A DNA stretch of 64,000 nt from Enterococcus gilvus ATCC BAA-350. Lineage in GTDB: Bacteria > Bacillota > Bacilli > Lactobacillales > Enterococcaceae. The stretch spans positions 853,501 through 917,500 of the forward strand of contig NZ_ASWH01000001.1 in assembly GCF_000407545.1 (NCBI RefSeq). Reading direction: 5' to 3'. The position numbers and the translations under genes were made by a program. Below the pieces are notes generated by a model that searched no databases, had not been told where the DNA came from, and saw only the letters and a list, made by a program, of their open reading frames with translations. Position 1 is the first letter of the stretch, and every line of letters begins with the position of its first letter. Shown in pieces: positions 17,293-26,455 of this stretch.

Positions 17293-17420
17293 CAATACAA
17301 AAAGACAAATAAAAATAATATAAAGGAATATCTATCGAAAATTTAAGATTTATGTTGTATAATTCGTCATACTGAAAAGTTGCGACCTTCAAATCGTAGA
17401 GTTTTCGGAATCTATATTGA

Positions 17421-18554
<1,134 letters not shown>

Positions 18555-18564
18555 TTTAGAGAAA

Positions 18565-18599
18565 AGCAGTCACTTTCTACAAAAGTGGCTGTTTTTTTT
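18565..18599 (+). terminator. Terminator of mnmA
   Basis: AGCAGTCACTTT and AAAGTGGCTGTT form a stem with one wobble, followed by TTTTTTT. Confidence 0.92.
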
Positions 18600-18761
18600 G
18601 TGAATAAAAAAGTCAAAGTATTCAAGAACAGGACGAATTTGTTTCAATTGTATTTACAGAAAATTCGTGAAAATTAAAATGATTCTCTTTACATGCTCAT
18701 GGAATTATGGGAAGATACTAATTAAATATTTATTATAAAACGAAGAGAGTTGGGTGAGTTT

Positions 18762-20507
18762 ATGAATGGTGTTGTTTTGTTAGTAGTAGCTATTATTTGT
18801 TTTATCGCCGCGTATTTTGGGTATTCCCGCTGGTTGGAGAAAAAATGGGGCATTGATCCGAAGGCGGTAACGCCTGCGGTCGCTCTGGAGGATGGAGACG
18901 ACTACGTACCTGAGCCGGCTTTTGTGGTATTTAGTCATCAATTTTCATCGATCACTGGTGCCGGACCGGTGACAGGCCCGATCATTGCCGCGATGTTTGG
19001 TTGGTTGCCAGCTTTCTTATGGATCTTGTTTGGCGGAATCTTTTTTGGAGCAGTACATGATTTTGGCGCTCTTTACGCCTCCGTTAAAAATGAAGGCAAG
19101 TCAATTGGACTGATCATTGAAAAATATATTGGAAAAGTTGGGAAAAAGCTGTTCCTATTGTTCTGCTGGCTGTTTGCCCTGTTAGTCATTGCAGCTTTTG
19201 GTGACATTGTTGCCACGACCTTCAATGGAATGACACCGGACGTTCCCGCAGCAGTCAACACAGCAAATGCTTCTGCGGCCTCGATCTCGATGCTGTTTAT
19301 CGTTTCCGCAGTGCTAGTCGGATTCTTTATGAAGAAAGTGCACTTAAAGGGCATCGCTATGCATGCTTTTGGAATCGTGGTCTTGTTAGTGACGCTGGCT
19401 ATTGGTATTCTCTTTCCGATTTTCGCAGACAAACAAACGTGGCTGCTGATCGTATTTGCTTATTTGTTCTTAGCATCGGTTATGCCGATCTGGTTGTTGA
19501 TGGCTCCTCGTGATTTTCTTAGCACGTATATGCTGTTAGGGATGATCATTGCGGCAGTGTTGGGACTTTTGGTTGAAGCGCCGATGGTTGAGCTGAATGC
19601 CTTCAATGGATTTGCGGTACAGGATGCAACAGGAAATGTGAAATACCTTTTCCCGATTTTATTTATCACCGTCGCCTGTGGTGCTGTTTCTGGATTCCAT
19701 AGTCTGGTCTCTTCGGGAACCTCTTCGAAGCAGGTAACGAACGAAAAACACATGCGTCCTATCAGCTATGGCGCGATGATGTGCGAATGTGTTTTGGCGG
19801 TAGTGGCTTTGGTAGTAGCAGGCGCTGTTGCTAAGAATGGTCAATTACCGGCTGGAACACCTTTCCAGATCTTCTCTGGTTCAGTCGCTGGATTCTTAAC
19901 GAAATTTGGTTTGCCGCTGAATGTTGCGCAAGCCTTCATGACGATGTGTGTTTCTGCATTGGCATTGACTTCGCTGGATTCCGTTGCACGTATTGGCCGA
20001 ATGTCGTTGCAGGAATTATTTTATGAAGAGGGTGCCGAGCAAAAAGGGCTAGCTAAATTATTAACAAATAAATATGTCGCAACGGTTGTGACTTTAGGTG
20101 TAGGGTTTGTCTTAGCGCTTGGAGGCTATAACAGTGTATGGCCGCTATTTGGTTCAGCGAATCAATTATTGGCTGCGATGGTCATGATTGCGGTAGCCGT
20201 TTATATGAAGACCTCTAAAAAATCAGGGGTGATGTTTTACATTCCTATGGGAATCATGCTTGCCGTTACCTTTACGGCACTGGGCATGTCTGTTTATGGG
20301 CTGGTAACGAAATTGATCCGTGCAACAGACTACTTAGTGACGATCCCAGCAGTTCCGGCTGCAGGACAATTTGTCTTCTTGTCAGACGGATTACAGTTAG
20401 TCTTTGCCTTTCTGTTATTAGGATTGGGCTTGATGGTCGCAACGAAATGCCTGCGCTCTTTATTTAATGTAGAAAGTAAAAGCACAGAAAAAGCAGTCGC
20501 AGAATAA
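18762..20507 (+). CDS. cstA: Carbon starvation protein CstA-family transporter
   Basis: 581 residues from ATG 18762 (GGGTGAG 4 bases upstream; TTG 18750 is a weaker alternative). It is an integral membrane protein with many spans and the CstA signatures SSITGAGPVTGPIIAA, FFGAVHDFGA and HSLVSSGTSSKQ. It is shorter than the about 700-residue enterobacterial CstA and matches the compact Firmicute form. Family members import pyruvate or peptides during carbon shortage. Transcribed alone; no cre site seen upstream. Confidence 0.9.
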   Translation: MNGVVLLVVAIICFIAAYFGYSRWLEKKWGIDPKAVTPAVALEDGDDYVPEPAFVVFSHQFSSITGAGPVTGPIIAAMFGWLPAFLWILFGGIFFGAVHDFGALYASVKNEGKSIGLIIEKYIGKVGKKLFLLFCWLFALLVIAAFGDIVATTFNGMTPDVPAAVNTANASAASISMLFIVSAVLVGFFMKKVHLKGIAMHAFGIVVLLVTLAIGILFPIFADKQTWLLIVFAYLFLASVMPIWLLMAPRDFLSTYMLLGMIIAAVLGLLVEAPMVELNAFNGFAVQDATGNVKYLFPILFITVACGAVSGFHSLVSSGTSSKQVTNEKHMRPISYGAMMCECVLAVVALVVAGAVAKNGQLPAGTPFQIFSGSVAGFLTKFGLPLNVAQAFMTMCVSALALTSLDSVARIGRMSLQELFYEEGAEQKGLAKLLTNKYVATVVTLGVGFVLALGGYNSVWPLFGSANQLLAAMVMIAVAVYMKTSKKSGVMFYIPMGIMLAVTFTALGMSVYGLVTKLIRATDYLVTIPAVPAAGQFVFLSDGLQLVFAFLLLGLGLMVATKCLRSLFNVESKSTEKAVAE

Positions 20508-20512
20508 GAATA

Positions 20513-20547
20513 AAAAAAGACTTCGTCCATTCGACGAAGTCTTTTTT
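20513..20547. terminator. Bidirectional terminator cstA / small gene
   Basis: AAAAAAGACTTCGTC (20513-20527), loop CATTC, GACGAAGTCTTTTTT (20533-20547): a perfect 15-bp stem between convergent genes. Confidence 0.95.
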
Positions 20548-20778
20548 CTATGAAAGGCTCTGGGCAAAATGTGCCATGGCAACTTTCACTTCATTAAGTT
20601 TTTCTGGTTTGATCAAGGGGAATAGTTTTTCTTGCAGCTTCTTGAATTCTTGCAGGCTTAACGCCTCAGTTTCTTTATCCGCGAAGCTTTTCACTAGAAT
20701 CTCTTTTGCTTCCTCTTCTTTTCCTTCAATCGTATTGTTGAGGAAAAAGTCTAAAAACTTTAATTGTCCATCAAGCAT
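20548..20778 (-). CDS. Small acidic/charged protein, unknown
   Basis: About 76 residues from ATG 20778 (GAAGTG upstream); a GTG at 20805 has no ribosome site. It is rich in Lys/Glu and predicted helical (LDFFLNNTIEGKEEEAKEIL, then LSLQEFKKLQEKLFPLI), with no membrane segment or cysteine. Its length and composition suggest a small helical-bundle protein. I do not recognise the family. A bidirectional terminator directly follows its stop. Confidence 0.65.
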   Translation of the reverse strand: MLDGQLKFLDFFLNNTIEGKEEEAKEILVKSFADKETEALSLQEFKKLQEKLFPLIKPEKLNEVKVAMAHFAQSLS

Positions 20779-20856
20779 CGTTTTCACTTCTTTCGTTAGA
20801 ATCACTTATTAGTATAAAAAACTAACGAAAAAGTTGCCATTAATCTGTCTCGGCGG

Positions 20857-22104
20857 TCAATGAGAACCTTGTGCTTGGTGATGATTTTCAGCGATTTCTT
20901 TCGTATTGCGGTGAACTAACAAGTAATTCATCAGAACCAATGCGGAGGTTGAAATAAAGACTCCGCGATAGCCGAAGAGTGAGGAAACACTAGACCCGAT
21001 CATAGGCCCAACAACGTTTCCAGCCGCTTGGAAGGATTGATTGTAGCTGAAGATTCTTCCCGCAGCTTCTTGAGGGGAATACTTTGTGATCAGCGCTTGT
21101 ACAGCAGGGAGCAGACAAGCATCAGAAATACCCACAAGGAATCGCAAAAAAGCGAGTTGCCAAACATTTGTTACGATGGACATAGGCAGAAAGACCAGCA
21201 TGGCAAAGATCAATCCGATTCCCAGAATTTTTTCACTTCCAATTTTATCCCCCAGCCGTCCAAAGCGCGGCGCCGCAATCAAGGTGGCGATCCCTGGAAT
21301 GGAGGCGATGATACCACTGACTAAAGTGACATTGCCGTGATTATGCATCAACTGTCGAATGTATAGACTGATAATGGGGCTGATTGAATTATTCGAGGCT
21401 TGAATGATCAGTGTCGTAACGAACATTCCGATGACGACATGTGGGTATTTCAAGCTATGAAAAATCTCTTTTGCCGGAAGCATATCTTTTTTCTCGATCG
21501 GTGTAAATTCTTCATGAACAAATATCAGACTCAAAAGAAAGACTAAAAATAGAATCCCGCCTGTGATGAAGAAGGTCAAACGATACCCAAAGATGGACGC
21601 GGTGACGCCTCCCACCAAAGGTCCGAGCAAATTACCCGTTACAGCTCCTGTGGCTAATGTTCCAAGGACCTGTCCGCTTTTTTCACGAGGGGTGCCTGTT
21701 GCCACCAAAGCGGTAGAATTACTGATGTAGCCGGAGAAAACACCCTGCAGCAAGCGCAGACCGATCAACTGATAAACATTTCCTACTGTTCCCATCAAGC
21801 TGATGACGATCGCCATTCCTAGAGAGGCCCGCAGCAACATTATTTTTCGGCCCTTTTGGTCAGCCAATCTTCCCCATAACGGAGAGACGATCGCGGTGAT
21901 CAAAAAAGTCGAAGAAAAGGTGATCCCACTCCAAAAGTTCAATTGCTGGTTGGTATAGTGGCCTAGTGAATCTATGTATAAAGACATAAAAGGCATCACG
22001 AGACTGAACCCAATGCCAGCCATAAAGGTACCAAACCATAAAACAATCAAGTTCTTTTGCCAAGTAGGGCGTGGTTGAAACAATGTATTTTTGAGTTTAC
22101 TCAA
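20857..22104 (-). CDS. MFS multidrug-type exporter
   Basis: 415 residues, about 12 membrane segments, with the DHA1 loop motif GRLADQKGRK near residues 77-86 and the drug-antiporter motif C in LATGAVTGNLLGPLVGGV (residues about 147-164). The order and length match the MdtG/YitG-type group of proton-drug antiporters. It is transcribed away from DUF1033-topB. Substrate not predictable. Confidence 0.85.
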   Translation of the reverse strand: MSKLKNTLFQPRPTWQKNLIVLWFGTFMAGIGFSLVMPFMSLYIDSLGHYTNQQLNFWSGITFSSTFLITAIVSPLWGRLADQKGRKIMLLRASLGMAIVISLMGTVGNVYQLIGLRLLQGVFSGYISNSTALVATGTPREKSGQVLGTLATGAVTGNLLGPLVGGVTASIFGYRLTFFITGGILFLVFLLSLIFVHEEFTPIEKKDMLPAKEIFHSLKYPHVVIGMFVTTLIIQASNNSISPIISLYIRQLMHNHGNVTLVSGIIASIPGIATLIAAPRFGRLGDKIGSEKILGIGLIFAMLVFLPMSIVTNVWQLAFLRFLVGISDACLLPAVQALITKYSPQEAAGRIFSYNQSFQAAGNVVGPMIGSSVSSLFGYRGVFISTSALVLMNYLLVHRNTKEIAENHHQAQGSH

Positions 22105-22347
22105 CGTGTTAACTGCCTTCTTTCATTACCTATGAAGTTTTCAAAAATCGATTTTCATTATAACTCTCTTAAGGTGCATATAAAAACCTCTCGCTTTGTG
22201 GTAGGATATAATTAAGAAAAAATCAATATTTTTCTGCAAATTTTTGTGGTTATCTTGATTTTTCTTGAACTTGTTTCAGCCGGAAACATTTTTCTTGAAT
22301 TTTTATTTCATGATACTTATGATTAGGGTGGAAAGAAGGGTAGCGGG

Positions 22348-22719
22348 ATGTATCAAGTAATTACAATGTATGGAGATAATGAACCTTGGTGGTTCTTTGA
22401 AGAATGGCAAGAAGATATTCAAGAAACCGCGACTTTTGAGGATTTTGACGCGGCTGTAGCTTATTACGAACATCGTTGGAGCGAGCTCCAAAATACCAAT
22501 ACATATAGCAGTGCGAAACATAACTTTTTAAGCGCATTTTGGAAAGAACAGGACGAACGCTGGTGTGAGGAATGTGATGACTATTTACAACAGTATTGGG
22601 GTCTTGCCTTATTGAAAGATGAACAGCCATTAACGGTTGATAGCAGAAAGGAATTTTATGAAACAGCTAATTATAGCGGAAAAGCCAAGTGTTGCAAGAG
22701 ACTTGAGCAAGGTGCTTAA
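22348..22719 (+). CDS. DUF1033 family protein
   Basis: 123 residues, acidic and rich in Trp/Tyr (PWWFFEEWQEDI, YYEHRWSEL, RWCEECDDYLQQYWGLALL), matching DUF1033 of Lactobacillales. No catalytic motif is evident and the role is unknown. Its last 62 bases overlap the start of topB in another frame, so the two are translationally linked. Confidence 0.82.
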   Translation: MYQVITMYGDNEPWWFFEEWQEDIQETATFEDFDAAVAYYEHRWSELQNTNTYSSAKHNFLSAFWKEQDERWCEECDDYLQQYWGLALLKDEQPLTVDSRKEFYETANYSGKAKCCKRLEQGA

Positions 22720-24733
22720 CGCCAATCAAAAAAATAAGAATTATTTTGAAGGACCCAATGTTGTCGTGACTTGGGCCCTTGGTCATTTATTGGGTTTAAA
22801 AATGCCGGAGGATTTGAATAAGGAATGGCAAAGTTGGCAGATGGAGACATTGCCGATGATTCCTAAAACGATCGGCATCAAGCCGTTACCTAAAACTCGT
22901 GGACAGTTAAAAACGATCCAACAGCTGGCAAAACGAAAAGATATTACAGAAGCGGTGATTGCTACTGATGCCGGACGTGAAGGGGAGCTTGTCGCGCGAT
23001 GGATTTTGGAATATGTACGTTTTGAAAAACCTGTCAAACGTCTTTGGATCTCTTCACAGACGACCAAAGCGATCAAAGACGGCTTTAAGCAGCTAAAGCC
23101 TGCGAAAGATTATGACAATCTGTATTATTCAGCATTGGCACGGGCAAAAGCGGACTGGCTCGTTGGCTTAAATGTCACACGCGCATTGACAGTAAAATAC
23201 GAAGACAGTCTATCGGCTGGACGTGTGCAAACACCGACCCTTGCGATGGTTCGGCAACAAGAGAAGAAAATCGAGAAATTCCGTCCGCAAAATTATTTTG
23301 TGGTTTCTTTGGAGGTTGAAGGGCAAAAAGCCAAATTGAACCAAAAGAACCCTTATGGAATCACTGAACGTGAAGCGGCTGAAAAGCTGGTTAAGGATTT
23401 GTCACAGCAAAAAGGAACAGTGACAGAGATAACGGAAAAGGAAAAGACGGAACCGGCTCCTTTGCCGTATGATCTAACAGAGATCCAACGAGAAGCCAAT
23501 GCCCGTTATCAATTTTCTGCGAAGAAAACCTTGTCTCTCGTCCAAAGCCTATACGAGACTCATAAAGTCGTGACTTATCCGCGAACAGACAGTAAGTATC
23601 TGACAAATGATATGAAGGCAACGATGAAAGAACGCCTGCAAGCAGTCAGTGATTTTGCGCCAGAAGTAAAAACATATATCAAAAATGGTGCGCAAGTAAA
23701 ACAAAAGCGCGTGTTCCAAGACAGCAAGGTGACAGATCATCATGCGCTGATCCCGACTGAACAGCGTGCCCGCTTCGAAAAATTGTCCACCGATGAGCAG
23801 CGAATCTATAATATGATCGTCACACGATTCTTAGGTTTATTTGCAGAAGCGCACAAGGAAAGCCAACAAAAAGTAACCGTGACATTCCAGCAGGAGACGT
23901 TCACTTTCCGTCAAAACAAGGTATTGGTTGCTGGATGGAAGCCCGAAGAAGAGGCGAAAAAGGCAATTCAATGGTCTGAAGGAATGAAAATAGTTCCGAA
24001 CTTTACAATTGAAAAGGCTCTGACGACACCGCCGAAGCCATTGAATGAAGGAACTCTTCTAGGACAGATGGAAAAACACAGTCTGGGAACTCCCGCTACA
24101 CGTGCTGAAATCATCGAGAAATTAATCAAATCGGAATTAATGGAACGGACGACTAGCGGACTATTGGTTTCACCAAAAGGAAAGCAGTTATTGGAGCTGG
24201 TGAATCCTTCATTAGTGACCCCAGAGCTGACAGAAAAATGGGAGAAGCAATTAGAGCAGATCGCTAACGGCAAATACAGCAGCAAGCAATTTTTGCAAGA
24301 AATCGAAGCCGATACGAAGAAATTAGTCAGTGAAGTTAAACATAGCGACAAGAAGTATCAGGATTTCTCTATTACAGCAAAAAAATGTCCGGAGTGCGGG
24401 TCACCGTTACGAGAAAAAAATACGCGAGATGGTAAAATCTATATTTGTACGAATCCAGAGTGTACGTACCGCCGTCGGAAAGATCCAAAAGTCTCGAATC
24501 ATCGTTGTCCGCAATGTCACCGCAAGATGGAGATCATCGACGGGAAAAACGGCGCTTACTTCCGCTGTAAATATGACGGAACGACAGAGAAGATGTTAGA
24601 CAAAAAAGAACGATCAAAGAAAATGACTAAGCACGAAGAACGCCGCTTATTAAAGAAACTCAATGATCAAGAAGAACCGCAAGAAAGTCCATTAGCTGCT
24701 GCGCTAAAGGCAGCCATGAAAGACCAAGATTAA
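22658..24733 (+). CDS. topB: DNA topoisomerase III
   Basis: 691 residues from ATG 22658 (AAAGGA upstream). Type IA topoisomerase: TOPRIM domain starting LIIAEKPSVARDL, then ATDAGREGEL; the active-site tyrosine is in VTYPRTDSKYL; SAGRVQTPTLAMV follows the usual family order. The C-terminus holds two four-cysteine zinc ribbons (CPECGSP...CTNPEC and CPQCHRK...). It decatenates and relaxes negatively supercoiled DNA through single-strand passage. Chromosomal topB with two zinc ribbons is normal for Firmicutes. Confidence 0.95.
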   Translation: MKQLIIAEKPSVARDLSKVLNANQKNKNYFEGPNVVVTWALGHLLGLKMPEDLNKEWQSWQMETLPMIPKTIGIKPLPKTRGQLKTIQQLAKRKDITEAVIATDAGREGELVARWILEYVRFEKPVKRLWISSQTTKAIKDGFKQLKPAKDYDNLYYSALARAKADWLVGLNVTRALTVKYEDSLSAGRVQTPTLAMVRQQEKKIEKFRPQNYFVVSLEVEGQKAKLNQKNPYGITEREAAEKLVKDLSQQKGTVTEITEKEKTEPAPLPYDLTEIQREANARYQFSAKKTLSLVQSLYETHKVVTYPRTDSKYLTNDMKATMKERLQAVSDFAPEVKTYIKNGAQVKQKRVFQDSKVTDHHALIPTEQRARFEKLSTDEQRIYNMIVTRFLGLFAEAHKESQQKVTVTFQQETFTFRQNKVLVAGWKPEEEAKKAIQWSEGMKIVPNFTIEKALTTPPKPLNEGTLLGQMEKHSLGTPATRAEIIEKLIKSELMERTTSGLLVSPKGKQLLELVNPSLVTPELTEKWEKQLEQIANGKYSSKQFLQEIEADTKKLVSEVKHSDKKYQDFSITAKKCPECGSPLREKNTRDGKIYICTNPECTYRRRKDPKVSNHRCPQCHRKMEIIDGKNGAYFRCKYDGTTEKMLDKKERSKKMTKHEERRLLKKLNDQEEPQESPLAAALKAAMKDQD

Positions 24734-24737
24734 CGAC

Positions 24738-24774
24738 AAGCCGCCAAGATTGAAATCGTCTTGGCGGCTTTATT
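24738..24774 (+). terminator. Terminator of topB
   Basis: AAGCCGCCAAGA (24738-24749) pairs perfectly with TCTTGGCGGCTT (24759-24770), followed by TATTAG. Confidence 0.85.
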
Positions 24775-24780
24775 AGTTAG

Positions 24781-24810
24781 AAAGCTGAGGATAAATTCCT
24801 CAGCTTTTTT
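24781..24810. terminator. Second hairpin terminator overlapping the reductase stop
   Basis: AAAGCTGAGGA (24781-24791), loop TAAAT, TCCTCAGCTTT followed by TTT. It overlaps the final codons of the minus-strand gene and serves both directions; two terminators stand back to back here. Confidence 0.85.
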
Positions 24811-25720
24811 CGTACTTTTCTTTAGCAGTTTGAAGCAGGGTATCAAGCTCTTTATTCTCTTTTGTTTGATAGTGTTCAAACGTCCGGATCAATTCATAAA
24901 CCTCTTTGAAATTTCCTTGAACCATTCGACTGATTGGTGAACGATAATAGAGTGTGTAAAAAAGCTTTGCAAGAGCCGGGTGCTGGAATAGAAATTGTTG
25001 TCCTTTAGGAAAAATCTCACTACCGCTTGCTTCTAACAAATCAATGCCTTCTTTTAATGCATAGGAAAGCGTCGAGAGTTCGCCGGACTTGCGAATGGTC
25101 ACAGCGGAAAAATCATAAAGATATTCAAACGAATTTTGGATCATGACCATCGTTGCGTGACTTTTTAGCCAGTCATCCATTTTTTGTTCATAACTCCAAC
25201 CGTAATTTGTACCTTCAAACACAGTATCTAAGGTTTGTGTGAGTTTAAAGTGTGTGTGCAGCGAACCGATTTTCATTTGCCCTTTTCCAAAACGCAGAAC
25301 GGAGACCCCAGTGTCAGTAGACATACCCCCAGTTAATTGAAAACCAAAGTAAACGTCTTTAGGCTGCACACTTTTTTGTTGCAAATCTTTTTCTAAACCA
25401 GCCGCGTCGATCTGGTTGCCCACAAAGAGGATCGTTTGGCTGCAGTTCTCTGCCAAAGAGTCAATGACTGTCGGGAAATCACTGTATTTCATCGTCACAA
25501 AAATCAAATCATACTGATCCTTCGGTTGAAGCGTTTCAATCACTTGAAGGGTATCTTTTGTTTGCTTGCGCTGAAGGGAATGGGTCAACACCAAACCATT
25601 TGTCTGCAGCTCTTTTTTTCTCTGACCTCGTGCCAGGAGTGTCACTTGATTGTTCCCTTTTAGGAGTGAATGGGCAAGATAGCTTCCTTGGATGCCTGCA
25701 CCGTATACTAGTATTTTCAT
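24800..25720 (-). CDS. Ketopantoate reductase-like (PanE/ApbA family) oxidoreductase
   Basis: 306 residues from ATG 25720 (GGAAGGATTG upstream). The N-terminal Rossmann motif VYGAGIQGSYLA replaces the usual GxGxxG with GAGIQGS, and DLIFVTMKYSDF matches the family KxxD/N region. The C-terminal half is helical. True PanE reduces 2-dehydropantoate with NADPH for pantothenate synthesis, but this divergent member paired with a TetR regulator may act on another 2-keto acid. It is divergent from tetR with a shared 142-base control region. Confidence 0.75.
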   Translation of the reverse strand: MKILVYGAGIQGSYLAHSLLKGNNQVTLLARGQRKKELQTNGLVLTHSLQRKQTKDTLQVIETLQPKDQYDLIFVTMKYSDFPTVIDSLAENCSQTILFVGNQIDAAGLEKDLQQKSVQPKDVYFGFQLTGGMSTDTGVSVLRFGKGQMKIGSLHTHFKLTQTLDTVFEGTNYGWSYEQKMDDWLKSHATMVMIQNSFEYLYDFSAVTIRKSGELSTLSYALKEGIDLLEASGSEIFPKGQQFLFQHPALAKLFYTLYYRSPISRMVQGNFKEVYELIRTFEHYQTKENKELDTLLQTAKEKYEKS

Positions 25721-25749
25721 CTTTTTCAATCCTTCCAAAATCAACAGGC

Positions 25750-25779
25750 GTTGATTAATCAACTTGTGTACATTATAAT
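25750..25779 (+). promoter_or_regulatory. tetR promoter with palindromic operator
   Basis: TTGATT (25751-25756), 17-base spacer and TATAAT (25774-25779) make a good sigma-A promoter. GTTGATTAATCAAC (25750-25763) is a perfect 14-bp palindrome covering the -35 box, well placed for TetR repression of both divergent genes. Confidence 0.65.
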
Positions 25780-25862
25780 AAGTGGACTATTCAGAAGTTT
25801 CAATCAACAAAAAGTCTTTTATGTTGATAATTGAACAAAAAGTATTAATTGATTGGAGTGCA

Positions 25863-26360
25863 ATGATGGACCGACGAAAGCGAAAGACTCAAAAAGTAAT
25901 TACATCCGTTTTCTATCAGCTTTTAAAGAAAAAAAGTTATGAGGACCTATCTGTGAGCCTGATATGTCAGACGGTGGATATTAATCGAGGAACGTTTTAT
26001 CTTCATTTTATTGATAAAGATGACCTGCTGGAAAAAAGTATTGCTTACGAGATGCAAAAATTATTCGAGTATTGTGATCGGAACGAAGAAACAAGCAATC
26101 AGAGAAAACTAGAAAAAACGTTTGAATATGTAACGGCAAATCGTGACCATCTGCAACGGTTGTTTCGTGCGGATAAGCAAGGTTTTTTTGCGAGCTTTCA
26201 AATTAATTATTTGATGGAGCAAATGACGGACCAATCGCCGATGACCAGTGTTTTCTTCGCTCACGGGTTGGTTGGCTTGCTGGAGTATTATTTGACGAAT
26301 GATGTTTCAGAAGTAGAGGTGTCTCAGGAATTAGAAAAAATCACCCATTCATTTCGTTAA
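25863..26360 (+). CDS. TetR-family transcriptional regulator
   Basis: 165 residues from ATG 25863 (GGAGTG upstream); the frame open from 25782 runs through the promoter and is not used. N-terminal HTH: TSVFYQLLKKKSYEDLSVSL followed by QTVDINRGTFYLHFIDKDDLL, typical of the short-core DhaS/AcrR-like TetR group. The C-terminal ligand domain is not specific. Probably represses itself and the divergent reductase through the palindrome at 25750-25763. Confidence 0.88.
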   Translation: MMDRRKRKTQKVITSVFYQLLKKKSYEDLSVSLICQTVDINRGTFYLHFIDKDDLLEKSIAYEMQKLFEYCDRNEETSNQRKLEKTFEYVTANRDHLQRLFRADKQGFFASFQINYLMEQMTDQSPMTSVFFAHGLVGLLEYYLTNDVSEVEVSQELEKITHSFR

Positions 26361-26455
26361 TGGAGTGTAAATTTTTTTGAACTTGAAGGAGTAGAAATAA
26401 GAAAAGAAAAGGGTTACAATGTAAATGGTTTATACCACTTTCGGGAGGGATTTTT

